From Gryganskiella cystojenkinii (taxonomy: Eukaryota; Mortierellomycota; Mortierellomycetes; Mortierellales; Mortierellaceae): a DNA stretch of 63,684 nucleotides. Shown in pieces: positions 1 to 11,925 of the stretch (within the stretch, counting starts at the first letter, position 1; each line of letters starts with the position of its first letter). The stretch spans positions 1 through 63,684 of the forward strand of contig JAAAIG010000087.1 in assembly GCA_015852425.1 (NCBI GenBank). Direction: 5' to 3'. Made by a program: the position numbers and the translations under genes. The notes under the pieces are model-generated. The model saw only the letters and a list, made by a program, of their open reading frames with translations, was not told where the DNA came from and made no database searches.

Positions 1-550
1 CTTTCCCCTACTGCACTGGACAGCAATTGTGCTTGACGGTCACCGGTCCCTTGAGCAAGCCTGTTATTGCTGGCGGCTCGTGGAGTTTCATGACAAGAAC
101 TTATGGCCAAAGCGGCTATCATGTTTACACCGATCAGCAAAGCCTGGACCCCGTGGTGGTTGCGGGTGGTAACACTCTTCCGATCCCAGCATCGGCCCCT
201 GGGACCAACAGCACGATCAAATTCTGCACGACCATTAAGAAGAACCCCGGCTACTCTGTAAGTCGAAGTCAAAACTGCTTTATAAAAATGGCAAAAGGAT
301 GAAACTCGATTGCCGTTGTTGTCTCCCTCCCTCTACTCACTCAGCCTCTCTCTCTCCTCTTTCTCTTTCTCTTTCTCGCTCTCTCTCTCTCTCTCTCTCT
401 TCTCATTTTTTTATTCTTCTTTAGTTCCCGATTTTAAATCATCAATTCAATGTGATCAACGGTAGCGGGTACAGACTCTTTTGTCAGCAAGGTATTCCAC
501 CTGCCGTTCCTTATGGCACCTGCCCTCCTCCTCCTTCGCCCTCGAGCTAG
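1..550 (+). CDS. 3' part of a small unknown, probably extracellular, Cys-containing protein
   Basis: The gene enters from the left edge, so its start is missing. Two exons are visible: up to 257, and 425-550, joined in phase 0 across a GTAAGT...TTTAG intron whose middle is a CT-rich tract. The frame ends at TAG 548-550. The readable part is about 125 residues, with Cys in FPYC, QLCLT, KFCTT, LFCQQ and GTCPP, and many Gly, Ser and beta-branched residues, as in a small beta-sheet domain. The segment GYRLFCQ loosely recalls the YKLVFCP signature of Kunitz/STI beta-trefoil inhibitors, but that is too weak for an assignment. The tail is Pro/Ser-rich (CPPPPSPSS). Function is not recognised. I am fairly sure of the exon pair because splice phase and stop agree. 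Confidence 0.6.
363..401. repeat. CT dinucleotide microsatellite inside an intron
   Basis: A pyrimidine tract with an almost pure CT run at about 378-400. It lies in the intron of the gene at the left edge, directly upstream of its acceptor AG at 423-424, and may serve as a long polypyrimidine tract. Confidence 0.8.
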
Positions 551-1328
551 ATAGGAGAAGAGATTTTTGGGCTTCGGAACATCTTGTGCACAGAAAGCCG
601 ATGAGATTAGCTCTTTGAGGAATAAAGTAGTCCCAATAAACCAAACCAGATATGAACCTTCTGATCTTTTGCTTTTCGGATTCGCGTAGAGGGCAAGGGG
701 GTGGTGTTTTGTACTGTACTAAACATATTTTTCTTAAAGCTCCCGGTGTATTATGGGTTCGTGATGACGAGTGGTGGAAGTCAGGTTACATGCCAACAAG
801 CCCGTGGGATGCATTTTGTGGTGTGCTCCTAAATGAGGACACCCTCCCTACGGAACCAACTCTGCCTGAAAAGTGATGAAATATCTTACCACTAATCAAC
901 AGAAAGAAACATGTTCCGAGCTTTATTTTATTTTTGATTGGTGGCGCTCATTTCAGACCAGAGAATGGTTGCAAACCCTTCCCTTTGATGCATTATTCAC
1001 AGATTCTGATCCCTTTTGGCCTTCATTTCTGACAAGAGCCGCAAGTCCTTATGGTCTTCCGCGCCCGGCCTTCCTTCAAATCAATGAAGACAAGCTATTC
1101 AACATGTTTTCGACAATTTGGGACCCCCGCGACTGCGGGTCTAAAGAAGATTTTTTTCATGAACGCTTCACTAACGTAAAGGACTAGAAATAAAATCAGA
1201 AACAATGTAGAAGGAGGGAGAGAGAATGAGGGTATTTGAATTCATTATTTTTTATTTACACTTATACGTTTTTTTGTCATCTTTTTGGATCACTAAAAAC
1301 GACAATGTCTTCAATCCTTCCGTCTCTT
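551..1328. other. Intergenic, no gene seen
   Basis: Convergent intergenic stretch between the left-edge gene (+) and the oxygenase gene (-). The open frames here lack splice sites, recognisable domains or consistent codon use. I see nothing that needs annotation. Confidence 0.5.
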
Positions 1329-3241
1329 TTACTTCTCGAGCAACTCGATCAATCCCAACTCCATGCGGACTTGATCACCGGTGAGAGTCTTGGGGTACTT
1401 GGCCGCACGCGCCTCCTCGGTATCAAAGACACCCTCCAGAGGTCTCAACACATTGTCCGAGGCAATATGCAAAAAGAAGGTGGAAGAGATTCTCCAGAGT
1501 GGACGATCGTTCGTCTTGTTCTCGATCACCCGAACGGTCGCCTCGTTCACAATAACCTCATGGTATCCAGCCTGGACAACACCTCCAGTCAACCACTCCA
1601 GCTGCTTTCCGGCCTGGACCAACAAACAACCATCGGGCACACGGACAGCCAACTTTTCGGATTCGTTACGGGGCCAAATGTTCAAGCCTGGGTAACGAGA
1701 CTTTCCGTGGATGGTCCTAATTTCAAAAAAGAAGAAAAAAAAAAAAAAAAGGAAAGAATGGTCAGTGTTTTGGTCCTCGAGGTTAACTCTTGAGCTCATT
1801 CCTCCACAATATTGAAACCATGGCCCATAAGAACGAATAGAGGCTCCAAAAAAAATGCCATCAACATCGCAAAAAAAAAAAGAGTGAGAGAGTACACTTA
1901 CAAAAAGTTGAGATCGTAGTGGAATCCGGCGAGGACAGTACCGACCTTGCCGTACTTGTTCAAATCACTGGCCGTGGGGGCCAAGAGATGAGGACCATAC
2001 TTGGCCATGTCGACAAACGTGTTCTTCTCCAATCCAAACCCGACTGCAATCATCTCGGCCAATCCAAGAACGGCCTTGTGCAGAGTGTTACCCCAGGCAT
2101 CCATAGTCTCTGCCCACACATCCTTGAAAGCTAATAATGGGCCGTAAAGGGGGGGGAGGGGGGTGAAAATAAACGTTAAATGTTAGACAAGGACAATTCT
2201 CATTAGAATCCAACGGAAATGAGAGTGAGGAGGGTGTTGAAAAACAAGCAAGAGGTCGGTTACCTGCAGGAACAACAGGCTCTGCGTTCAAACGGGGGAA
2301 CTTGGTGGTCTCTGGTTGATCACCGACACGCCAGAAGAAGCGCCACTTGGGATCGGGGCCATGGAACTCCAGAGGGCGGTTCTTTTCGGGGATCTAAAAA
2401 AAAGAAAAAAAAATTGGTGATGAGAAAAAGTGATCGGACGGATTGGCTGATTTTTTAGAAACGGACAAGACATTCCACTTCCGCAGCTTCCTTGTTTTCT
2501 TTCATATGATAACAGTGATAAAACAGCATCGTCCTTACGTGGTCAATGATATCAATGCAGTGGGGGTCCTTAGGGCACTTGGGATCCTCGGTCAGTTCAG
2601 GGGTGACTCCGACCTATGTAAGAGACGACAAAAGCAATAACAGCATAAGAGTGAGAAATAACATAAAACAAAAAAATAAGTCTTGTAGCACGTGCAACGT
2701 TCAGCAACAAACAAACAAGGTCTCGCACCTGGTAACCATACTGGGGTCTGGCATCCTGAAGCTTGACATCAAAGGGCTGATCAAAGTAATCCTCAATCAT
2801 GTCGATAAAGTCGTTGTTCTCTTTCTCTATTGGTGAGAGGGAGGGCGAAGTTCAATTGTCAAGAGGTTAGAGTCACGAGGGTGAGCTCAAAGGGCGAGCG
2901 GTCAAGCATGGTGGTATTATCGGAAAGAAAGGAGAAGGGGTAAGAGACGAACCTGTGACGCGGGGATCCTTGACGATCAAGGCGCCAAAGTCACGAACAG
3001 CATCGGCAGCCTGGACAATAGAAAAAGAGAGCAAAGGTCAGTTGCAAGGAACTCAGGACAGTCTCGAGTTTTCCCACGGGAGGAGTGTTAACTAAAAAGA
3101 GCGGCCAGGGCAACCACATACTCTCTTGCATTCAGCAATGGCTTCTTCGGAATCAGGACGCTCGAGGTAAAGTCCGAGGTTGATGATGGGCAACAGATCA
3201 GTGGTGGCCTGAGCGGGGGTAGGGGCAGGGGTCTGAACCAT
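1329..3241 (-). CDS. 2-oxoglutarate/Fe(II)-dependent oxygenase, isopenicillin-N-synthase-like
   Basis: Seven exons give 365 residues: 3122-3241, 2953-3010, 2729-2826, 2539-2613, 2264-2393, 1902-2130 and 1329-1716, with exon lengths summing to one frame. The double-stranded beta-helix is clear. The iron ligands are His-x-Asp in GFHYDLNFL (about residues 231-233) and a distal His in GYHEVI (about 290). The 2OG-binding Arg-x-Ser is in RISSTF (about 312). The HGKSRYPGL segment after the HxD is typical of the IPNS-like branch. The N-terminus (LLPIINLGLYL) matches the usual DIOX_N opening and there is no signal peptide, so it is probably cytosolic. The substrate cannot be told from sequence, and no neighbouring biosynthetic genes suggest one. 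The start is the first ATG, at 3239-3241. Confidence 0.9.
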
Positions 3242-3961
3242 GGTTGTAAATGAAATGTGGAAACGGCAGAGGGTTGGTGAGGAAATGAAAATGAACAAAA
3301 CAGAAAGAAGAGATGGGAAGAAAAGGAGATGGACCACGGAATGCCGAGAACGAAAAAAAAAAGAGTTTTTTACCCCCAGTTGACGTGTGTGGTCGTGGTG
3401 GCAAACTCAGCCAACAACAACAAGGTATCTTCTCCCTTTCTACTTTCAGCGTCCATCGCCCTCTCCTCTCCTCCGGAGCTCAAAATTGTAACATTCAAGA
3501 CGACCTAACCAACCAAAGAAACCGAAAAAATTAAAAAAAAAATGCGGGGGAGCTCTATTCGTACACGGTTTCTTTCACGACGGAGACCCAGCTCCACTTT
3601 TTTCCCCTTTGTTTTCACATTGTTACACTGCATTGGGCACTGTGGGAAAGGTACCATCCAGAGTGTATCTTACCTTTTCTGGACAGACGGCGACATTTTA
3701 GGACATGGCGTGTGATGATTGTGAAAAAAAGTTTTATTATTCAGATGGGCGTCTATTCTTCATTCCGACTCTTTGTTTTGTAGTTTTGTTTCTTCGTAGG
3801 TTTCGTAGGTTCGTTTTCTCATTTCCTAGGGATTGCATCGACTCGCGCCGCTCAACTTTCATTTCCGAGGTGAAAAATCAACAAATGAAACCACCATGGG
3901 CTCTCTTTCCCAACCAAAGAAAAATGAAAGAAGGAAAAAGAAAAAGAAAACTCTCTCCGAC
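3242..3961. other. Upstream region of the oxygenase gene; no gene seen
   Basis: About 720 bases between the oxygenase start and the 3' end of the coatomer gene, both on the minus strand. It holds poly-A and purine-rich runs and no supported gene; it presumably carries the oxygenase promoter. Confidence 0.5.
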
Positions 3962-6900
3962 TTAAGCAGCAACAGAGGCAACCTTCTGGGCGGCCAGCGT
4001 AATCTTGTCTCCGAGAGAGAGGGCAATACCCTGGGTCTTGGAACGAATGCGGACATGGCCAGTAATGGGACCATCACCTTGTCTCTCAATGCTCAAGTTC
4101 GCCAATGCGTCCTCTCCAAAGACTGACCGGGCATACATGTTGGCCGAGAGGAATCCACATTCGCCTGACAGAGCAGCCTCGGGTGTTAGGCATGACATGT
4201 TAGTGGACTTCATGATGTGGTTCAGGTATTGTTGGAGATCGCTATTGAAGTCATGAAAAAGAAAATAATTAATAAGTAAAACGAAACTGGATAACGTACT
4301 CACAATCATGCATAGACAACACCACAGTATGGCATTCTTACGTGATAGAGGTGTTGACGTTAACCTTGTTCTCCCATTCAAACTCGAGCCACATGCTCCT
4401 GAATTGAGTCTCAGTGCAGAATGCGGGGTTGATGTAATCCATAATATCAATATGAATGTCATTCAACACCACACAGTTACTGTCACCCGTCGTTGGTCCA
4501 TCATAAACAATGTTGCCAAAGATCACACCAGTCTCCGTCGACGACACCTTGATGTTGGCCTTGATCGAGTGGAACGAGTGAGGCGCAATCGTGTGCTGAC
4601 CAGGTCTCTCCACCAACTTCAAGTCTCCCAGCGTCGCAAACTCAATGGCAAGGTTCTGGAGAGTATCAGCGGTCTGGTTCACAATCAGGACATCGAGCAT
4701 AATATCAAACTGGTGAACGTTCACGTAGGCCTCGGCATAGACTGGATCCGAGAAACCGGTGAGCTGTACGACTCTGCTCAACTTTGACATCAGATCGTCC
4801 TTGGTATCACCAGCTCCTGTAGCTCTCGTAAGATCGAGCTCGTATTCATCGGCCTCATCGCCATGCTTGGCCTTGGAGAACTGTCGGAATGTAATCAGAT
4901 CATCGGCCTGGACGCGCGTGTTCTTGTTGTCTTTGGCCTTCTTCTCCTCCTGTCGCTTCTCCTCTGCTTGGACCATCTTTCCAAAGACGGCCTTGGTATC
5001 TTGCAAGAAAACTTGCTTCATAATGGGATCCTGGCTGAACTTTTCCAAGACGTGCAAGCAAGACATAATGCGGTCATAAGAGTCCTCATCGATAGGCGAG
5101 TTGACGAATTGTGATTGACCGACACGGATGACTGAGGTCATGATCAACATGGCCTCAGCGCGGAGCGAGTTCAAACGACGATGGTCATGGCTGACATCAG
5201 AGTAACGGAGCACCAACTTGGTCAAAGTGGAAGCAAGAGCTGTGCCGAGATAGAAGTCGCCTCCCAACAACAACGAACGGAGCTGAGGCTTGGCGGCTGC
5301 CTTGACAGCCTCCAACTTGGACTGGGCACTAACGGAAGAAGCAAGGGCAGACTCGGTGGCATAGGTTCCATCGGCCAAAACACGCTTGACAGGGGCAGCG
5401 GATTTGGTCTCAGGTTTGGCCTCTGTATCTTCATTTTGAGCTTCGTCCAACAGACGCTGTTCTGACGCCAAGATGGGGATCTCTCCTAAACCAGTACGAA
5501 TATGCTTCCAGGCGTCTTCAATGTCCTGAACCTCCAAACAGTACTCTCCCACAATCCAAAGGGCACCACGGAAAACCTTGGCAGACTTCATCTCAGGGAA
5601 GGTCTCCATGAGACGCTCCAAAATCGAAGAGCGAAGGGTAGGGAACTTTTCGACGACCTCACTAGATAGACCAAAAGAAGAGTAGTATTAGTGAACGGAT
5701 TCAAATGAAGAACTTTGCTTTGGATATCGCATATTAAACATAGATTAGAAGTGCTTACCGGACAAAGGCAATAACGTCCACAGCAGAAGGGTTGTTAGAG
5801 TCACCCAAGAACTCCATCAAGACATGGACGACGCTGGCAGCGACCTCCGAAAACTTGATGGCGCAAGTGTGAATCGACTGGATCAAAAGCTGGCGGTATT
5901 CCATGTTCAATTCGTAATCCTGATCCAAGGTCTTTGAAAGCTCCTTCTTCAAGAATCCAACAACCTCATCCACGTTGCGGCTGGAAACCATGTCCAAGGC
6001 AATGCTGACAGCCTTTCTGCGGACAGCGATATCGGGGCTATACGGTTATTCAAGATGTAATGTTAGTATTGTCGCTCCTTGTCTGGCTCAATTTCCGAGT
6101 AATTGTTCCAAAAAGTGTCATACCTCGAGAGAACGCGAAGAATCTCCATGACAAGATCATCAAGGACCTTCTCATGCTTTTCGCGAAGCTCGTTGAAACG
6201 TCCCAAAACAATGAGCTTGACGTTGTTGTCGGCCTCCTTGACGATCAGCTCAATGTAGCAGGAAGCAGCAGCTAAATGCAAAGAAGGTATACGCGTTAGA
6301 TCTCGGATTTGGTGACTCGAGCATTGCAAAGCAAGACCCAGACAACTAGAATTATACCTTTAACAGCGGCAGGGTTGGAGGTGAGAGCAATCAAGGTTGT
6401 AGCGGCCTCGTACTTGACAGAGTGCGACTGGGCGTTGAGTAACTCGAAGATGCAGCGAATGTACTTGCCCTAAAAGGTGTCAAAAAGGTGCCCCGTCAGC
6501 ATTCCTGGTCAACTCAATATTCCCCGCTCACGTTCACTTCGTTTTGGCAAGAATTCGTACCTTGTTGGCTGTGTTGTTCCTGCAATCCTTGCGGATCAAA
6601 TCGACGACAGCCATTTGGAGAAGCTCATCAAAGTTAGGAACCTGGTTGATCACCGACTCCAAGTACTCAACGGCCAACTCGGGGGCGCAATTGCAGAGCA
6701 TAACGAAGGCGTTACGCTTGCAGGCCATATCCGCTTCCTATCAGATCAAGTATTAAAAAAACTTTGTGAGTTCTCGGCACGATCGAGTATACAAGATCTT
6801 TTGGTCCCATCCCATCTCCTAATATTCATACCTGAAGCAACAATCCGTGGATCAACTCGGGAGCATCAGGGACGAGGTAGTCAAAGTGCTTGTAGACGGT

Positions 6901-7653
6901 GTAAATGGCAAAGATGGCGTTCTTGCGAACATATGAGTGGCGATGCTCCTAAAGGATACCAGATCGAGTAGAAAAGGAGAAGGTGTATCAGTAGAGAGTA
7001 GAAAACACGTGCAATTAGTCCGATTGTCGAGTTGGGACTGATATTGTCGAGTTGGGACTGATACGTGTCTCTCTGTTGTCGTTATGTTTTCAACGTCCAA
7101 ATCGAATCTGTCCCTTGTCCAGTTCACATACCAAACAAGCACGAGCAGAGGGCAAGAGAGGCTCAAGCAACTCGGCCTCACGAAGCTTGCAGAGGAAACG
7201 AAGGGTGGAGCCTCGAATGTACTCGTTAGGGTGCTGAAGATCGCCCATCAACGCGTTACTATATGCATGTGATGTGTGTAATTGGTTAGTCGACATTATT
7301 CAAATAGTAATTAAAATAATGGGGACATTACGACTATGAACATGGACTTACCAGACGAGAATCATCTCCTGCTTAAGCTTTCCATCGGGGTTGGTCTTGG
7401 GGCAGATCTCGAGGTAAAAGTGAACGAGCTTCTTGAGCTGCTTGTTCCTGGAGCGCATCACGTTCATGATGACGGGCATCAAAAGTGAGTTGAGGGGATC
7501 ACCATTGAGCATCGTGAAGATGACCTTGCGCATGGTCTCGATTTTGATCTCGTCCGAGCCCTTTTCGATCCGCTGGCGCAGGGTCTCGGGCCTGATCTCC
7601 TCATCAGCATCGGACTGATGGATGATGGTGTAGCAAGCATCGGCAGTGCTCAT
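3962..7653 (-). CDS. SEC26: Coatomer subunit beta (beta-COP)
   Basis: Beta-COP belongs to the COPI coat that forms Golgi-to-ER and intra-Golgi vesicles. Nine exons fit exactly: 7352-7653, 7132-7258, 6832-6948, 6561-6737, 6358-6469, 6124-6271, 5759-6037, 4342-5661 and 3962-4241, giving 953 residues, the usual family length. The N-terminal half is an adaptin-like HEAT solenoid (for example [20 protein letters not shown] and [19 protein letters not shown]). An acidic, Lys-rich linker with [12 protein letters not shown] follows. The C-terminal half is the beta-COP appendage region ([18 protein letters not shown], then [18 protein letters not shown]). It is expected to be single-copy and essential. 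The gene is divergent from SIL1 across 666 bases, so two secretory-pathway genes share one promoter region. Confidence 0.97.
7023..7062. repeat. 20-bp perfect direct duplication in a coatomer intron
   Basis: The 20-mer attgtcgagttgggactgat occurs twice back to back within the second intron of the coatomer beta gene. It looks like a recent slippage or microduplication; no function is implied. Confidence 0.85.
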
Positions 7654-8319
7654 GGTGGGTTATCCTTTTGTGTGTGTGTGTTGTTGTAGAAAGTAGGATG
7701 GTAGAATAAAGGAGGAGTGTGTTTCGTGATGGTGAATGGAAACGGGTGAGGATGCCGTTTTCCTTGAGGGGAGCGAAGAGGGATGGGAGTTGGGGCTACT
7801 GGGAGACTAGCTTTGCTTGTAAGAGACGAGGGAGAGGGAACAGACAGCAAGCAGCAGCGTAATGCAGTGATGGGAGTAAAATGATGAAGGGATGAAAGCA
7901 GATGATGATGACAGTAGCCTTCTGCAAATAAAGTCGCGTTTGCCCTGCCTGCATCTCATCTCGGTGCACTCTCTCTTCTGGCAGCGATATTGACACGTCA
8001 CTCCGTAAGGACAAATTTATTTATTTCCTGTCGGTCCTGGACTGGAAATAACGAATCGATTAACACTCGCTGGCACACAATCGACGGTGCCACGTCAATC
8101 AATCAGAAATAAGCTCCCTATTCAGCCTGCTTTGCCCAAAACGGGCTTCTCGTTGGTTCCTTTTCTTATCCATTTTGTTTGTTCCATCGGCATCATCGAG
8201 ATCCCGTCTTCTTTTAAACCCCCCCCCTTCTTTCATCTTTTTTTTCTATTTTACTTCTTTATTCTATCCATCTTCATCCTCATCCTCATCTCTCTCTTTT
8301 CTTCTCCAAGTCAACACAC
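7654..8319. promoter_or_regulatory. Divergent promoter region between coatomer beta and SIL1
   Basis: 666 bases separate the two ATGs. The SIL1 side has a long pyrimidine-rich leader (8200-8310), common in highly expressed fungal genes. No clear TATA box was found on either side. Shared regulation of the two secretory genes, for example by ER stress, is only inference. Confidence 0.45.
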
Positions 8320-9804
8320 ATGGTCCGATTCACTTCCAAGCTCACACTCATCCTCGGACTCTGCGCTGCCGTCGCCCTGGCAAAGGTCGCTGACCAGGCC
8401 GCTGTTGACGAACGACCCCCAGTGATCTGCAACAAGGGTCACTGCTACCCAAGAGTCTTCCGTCCCACCACAGAGTTCCAAGAAGTTCTCGACGGTCAGG
8501 AGATCCCTGGAGGTACAGCACAAGCCAAAGCTATATCTGTTGGAAACTGATCGAGACCATATCAGCTAAACTCTTTCTTTCCTTCTCCTTTCGAAATAGG
8601 TCTCCATGTACAGATGGACTTTGAAACCCACCGCAAATACGCAAAACTCATGGATCCCGAGACAGCAGCGGATCAAGACAAGGATGCAACCAACTCGATC
8701 TTGGTTGTCGATACCAATACCCCAGGAACCTTTCAACACTCTGTCGGATCCAACGACATGCCCGCACCCATTGATGTTTCCACAGACGAGTCCGAGGCAT
8801 TTGCTCAACTCGAGGAAGCTAGTCGCATAAACCTCCAAACCGCCTTTGAATCGATTCCAGAACTTCAACACCTCAACAACCACGAAAATGATACTCCAGC
8901 GCCGCCGCCTGTTGCCAGGAAAAGCGATCACCAGATCTTTGTCGAGCAACTGGATTTGATCCGCTCCGGTCCCGACACCGAGGTCGTCGTCAATGCATTG
9001 GAAGGGTTGTCCGATATTGCCAGTGATATGGATTTTGGTCTTCGGTTATCTGAGGGTCAAGGATTGAGCACGCTGGTCGGACTCTTGACCTGCTCCGTCG
9101 ACAACTGTGAAGAGAGACGTTTGGTTCGAGCTAGATCTGCCCTCGTTATCGGTACCGCTGTTCAGGTACACACCCTGTCTGATGCTTAATTGCCAATTTT
9201 CGACTTCTTCCTCCCTTCCTCCCAACAGATGAATAACCTCCGCCTCTTTTTCTCTTTTTTTTTCAACCGTTGATTTCGTCACTCATTACAGAACCACGAA
9301 AAGGCACAGGAGGCTGCATTCCAAGCTGGTCTTCACAAGACCCTGTTGGAGCGTCTTGAGACTGAGAATGATGACTATGTTCTCCGCCGATTGATCTTTG
9401 CCTATTCTAGTTTGGTCCGGGGCAGCAAACATGATTTCATTCAGGACGAGGATGTGGTCCGATTGGCTGCCGTTTACAACAGCAGTCAGGACGCGACCTT
9501 CAGACGCAAGTGTGTTTACCTCATGAGCGACTTCGCGGATCCCGATATGAAGTTTATCGACAACAATGAGCAAGAGGAATCCGGAAACGTTGACAACACT
9601 CAGGCTCTGGAGTCTCTCCAGAAGGACGAAGTCAACGTTGGCCCCTGGTGCGAGACTCTTCAGAGTCAAAACAAGACTTCCTCGAACGACGAGGACGAGG
9701 ATACGGAGGACTGGGATGTCATTGATCGAGCAGTCGAACTCTTGCACTCGTCGTTCCCTGACACTTGCATTCTCTCCAGCGCCAAGCTCAGAGACGAGTT
9801 GTAA
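8320..9804 (+). CDS. SIL1: SIL1-type nucleotide exchange factor of ER Hsp70 (BiP)
   Basis: SIL1 promotes ADP release from BiP/Kar2 in the ER lumen during protein import and folding. Three exons (8320-8512, 8600-9165, 9292-9804) give 423 residues. A signal peptide covers about residues 1-21 (LILGLCAAVALA). It is followed by the family opening: CNKGHCYPRVFRPTTEFQ, then GQEIPGGLHVQMD. The middle and C-terminus form the armadillo-like solenoid (LLTCSVDNCEERRLVRARSA; DVVRLAAVYNSSQDATFRRK). The protein ends in RDEL, a K/HDEL-type ER-retrieval signal that agrees with lumenal residence. A Glu/Asp-rich stretch (NDEDEDTEDWD) precedes the last helix. The start is the first ATG and is fixed by the signal peptide. 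Confidence 0.93.
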
Positions 9805-10015
9805 TCTGGTCAATTGCTGTCCCCCTGTTATATTTACACATCCATAGAATCGCTTGCAAAACTAAAAGCATATTGTATATTATTCCCTTCATAAATGTCC
9901 TCCTTAATGATTGATGTTGATTATGCAGTTGATCCAATGAAAGACCAAGTTGTTATTATCTTATTTTTCAAAAAACGACACGCATTAGAGTCCTTTTTTT
10001 TTGTCTTATACTATC

Positions 10016-11414
10016 TTACAACTCCTCAGCGTTGATCAAAACATTATCGATCAAACGCGTCGTGCCGACGTAAACAGCACCGGACAAGATCGCAGTCTGC
10101 TCCTTACCCAGGACCTCAATCTCACCCAACGTTGCCACATCCACCAATGACAAGTAATCGAGACGAACTTCAAATCCAAGTCCTTGCTCCTTCACCTCCT
10201 TTGTGACCTGTTCAATAATTGCGAACGCGGGCTTCAAGATCTCGTCTCTCTCATTGGTTCTTCCGGACTGAATGACTTCCTTGGCAGAGGAGATGGCCCG
10301 GTACAACAAAGTTGCAATCTTGCGCATCTCTGGGGTCAGGTAACGGTTCCGGGACGACATGGCCAACCCATCGGCTTCACGGGCAGTGGGCAGCGCACGC
10401 ATACGGATCGGCAACAACAAATCCCGGATCATGGCGCGAATGACAACACACTGCTGAGCGTCCTTTTGACCAAAGAAGGCTCTGTCAGGTTGAACAATGT
10501 TGAACAGCTTGGTGACCACGGTCGCGACACCGCGGAAGAAATGGGGTCGAGGAATACCCTCCATCTGATGCGACAATCCTTGGACCTCGATAAACGTTCC
10601 ACGCTGTTGAGCCCGATCCAACGTAATACCGGCTGGGTACATCTCTGAGACCTTGGGCAAGAGAATGGCAGCACAGGATTTGGTTTCGACAAGAGAAGCA
10701 TAGTCGGTGTCAAAGGTACGAGGGTATTGATCCAGATCCTCGTGGGGTGCAAACTGGGCTGGATTCACAAAGATCGAGACGACGACGGCGTCGCACTCCT
10801 GACTTGCCGTTTTGACTATAATATTCGATCACATAAAAGAGGGAAAGTTCATCAGTGATCGCTCCTGAATTGCCACGTTATTATCGCCTGAATTTTGTCG
10901 CCCTACCAAGTCCCAGGTGTCCGGCGTGCAGGGCTCCCATGGTAGGGACGAATCCTACAGTCTTGTTTTGTCTTCTCAACTCCTGGCGCCACTCACGGAA
11001 AGCCGCGATCGAATCAAACACGGGAATCTGTCCATCACCTAAGAAATGGGAGTGAGTTGCGTTTCGGTTAGATCTTTTCTTGTTCTTTTTTTTAATGTGA
11101 ATTAGGAACTTACCAAGAGAGGCGTTTGCAGAGTGACTCATTCTGACAATATGATGCTTGAAAGTAAAAGAAGAACAAGAAACGTTGGAGAATGAGGAGG
11201 GACTCTTGGTGATTGTAAAATGGTTGCGTGCAACTGATGTCCGTCTGAGACCAAGAGTCGAGTATGAAGCTGCCGCTACGCGTGTTGTTGATGAGGAGTA
11301 GGAGGAGTGGGGTGAGGATGATGAGAAAAGGGACCGTGTCACTGTTGATGTCGCGCGGACGTTTCGGAGACACGAAGTGCAAGCCCAGACAGAAGAAGCC
11401 GTGACCACGGTCAT
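10016..11414 (-). CDS. PAN6: Pantoate-beta-alanine ligase (pantothenate synthetase)
   Basis: This enzyme condenses pantoate and beta-alanine with ATP to pantothenate, the last step of vitamin B5 synthesis for CoA. Three exons (11114-11414, 10907-11038, 10016-10815) give 410 residues. Family motifs appear in order: VGFVPTMGALHAGHLGL with the HxGH nucleotide-binding signature, VSIFVNPAQF, RPHFFRGVATVVTKLFN, DRAFFGQKDAQQ and LAMSSRN. Bacterial and yeast enzymes run about 280-310 residues; the extra ~100 N-terminal residues are Ser/Thr/Arg-rich and poor in acidic residues, which suggests a mitochondrial presequence. A second ATG just before SHSANASLG, at the end of exon 1, could give a shorter cytosolic form. 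I used ATG 11412-11414; the codon further upstream in frame is TTG. Confidence 0.94.
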
Positions 11415-11599
11415 GATTTCCAAATGAACAAAAAAGGATGGAGAGAAGGAAAAGAGATCTGATCAGATCGTCGAGAGGTATTCTTACCAATAGAAAAGTA
11501 CAAATGTTGAGGGGGGTGGAGAGTGAAATGGGATTCTGATTCTGATCAAATCAAAAAAAAAAGGGGGGGTTCCTTTTTTTTTTTTGGGTTTGATGGGTA

Positions 11600-11609
11600 N
11601 NNNNNNNNN
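11600..11609. other. Assembly gap (10 N)
   Basis: Ten N flanked by homopolymer-rich sequence (G7 and a long T run just before it). It sits upstream of the pantothenate synthetase gene. Its true size is unknown. Confidence 0.99.
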
Positions 11610-11925
11610 GACGGGCGGGTATGAGAACTTTTCTATTCACAAACCCACTCTCCCACGGCCTCCATCATCCTTCCATTATTTTTCAGTCAAAAAAATATAT
11701 TCTTAAGGGTTATTCGCTCAGTAGCTTTCGACTGCAGCACCATCTGGAAACAGCGTCTTCGCTTTTTTATCTAGACTTTTTTTCGGATAGGCTGTCTAAG
11801 AAGTGTATGCGGGGTATGAGGGTGAGGTGAGTGTTTGAAAGAATCAAAGAATGAAAGAATGATAACTAAGTAAGGATAAATGAGAGTGATAGATTACAAA
11901 TGAGGGGAAAAGACTCGATTTAAAA

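Noticed and set aside
1236..1793. Plus-strand open frame of 185 codons
   Set aside because: It is antisense to the last exon of the 2OG oxygenase, which has clear motifs.
8566..8949. Minus-strand open frame opposite SIL1
   Set aside because: Lies wholly over a well-supported SIL1 exon and shows no domain.
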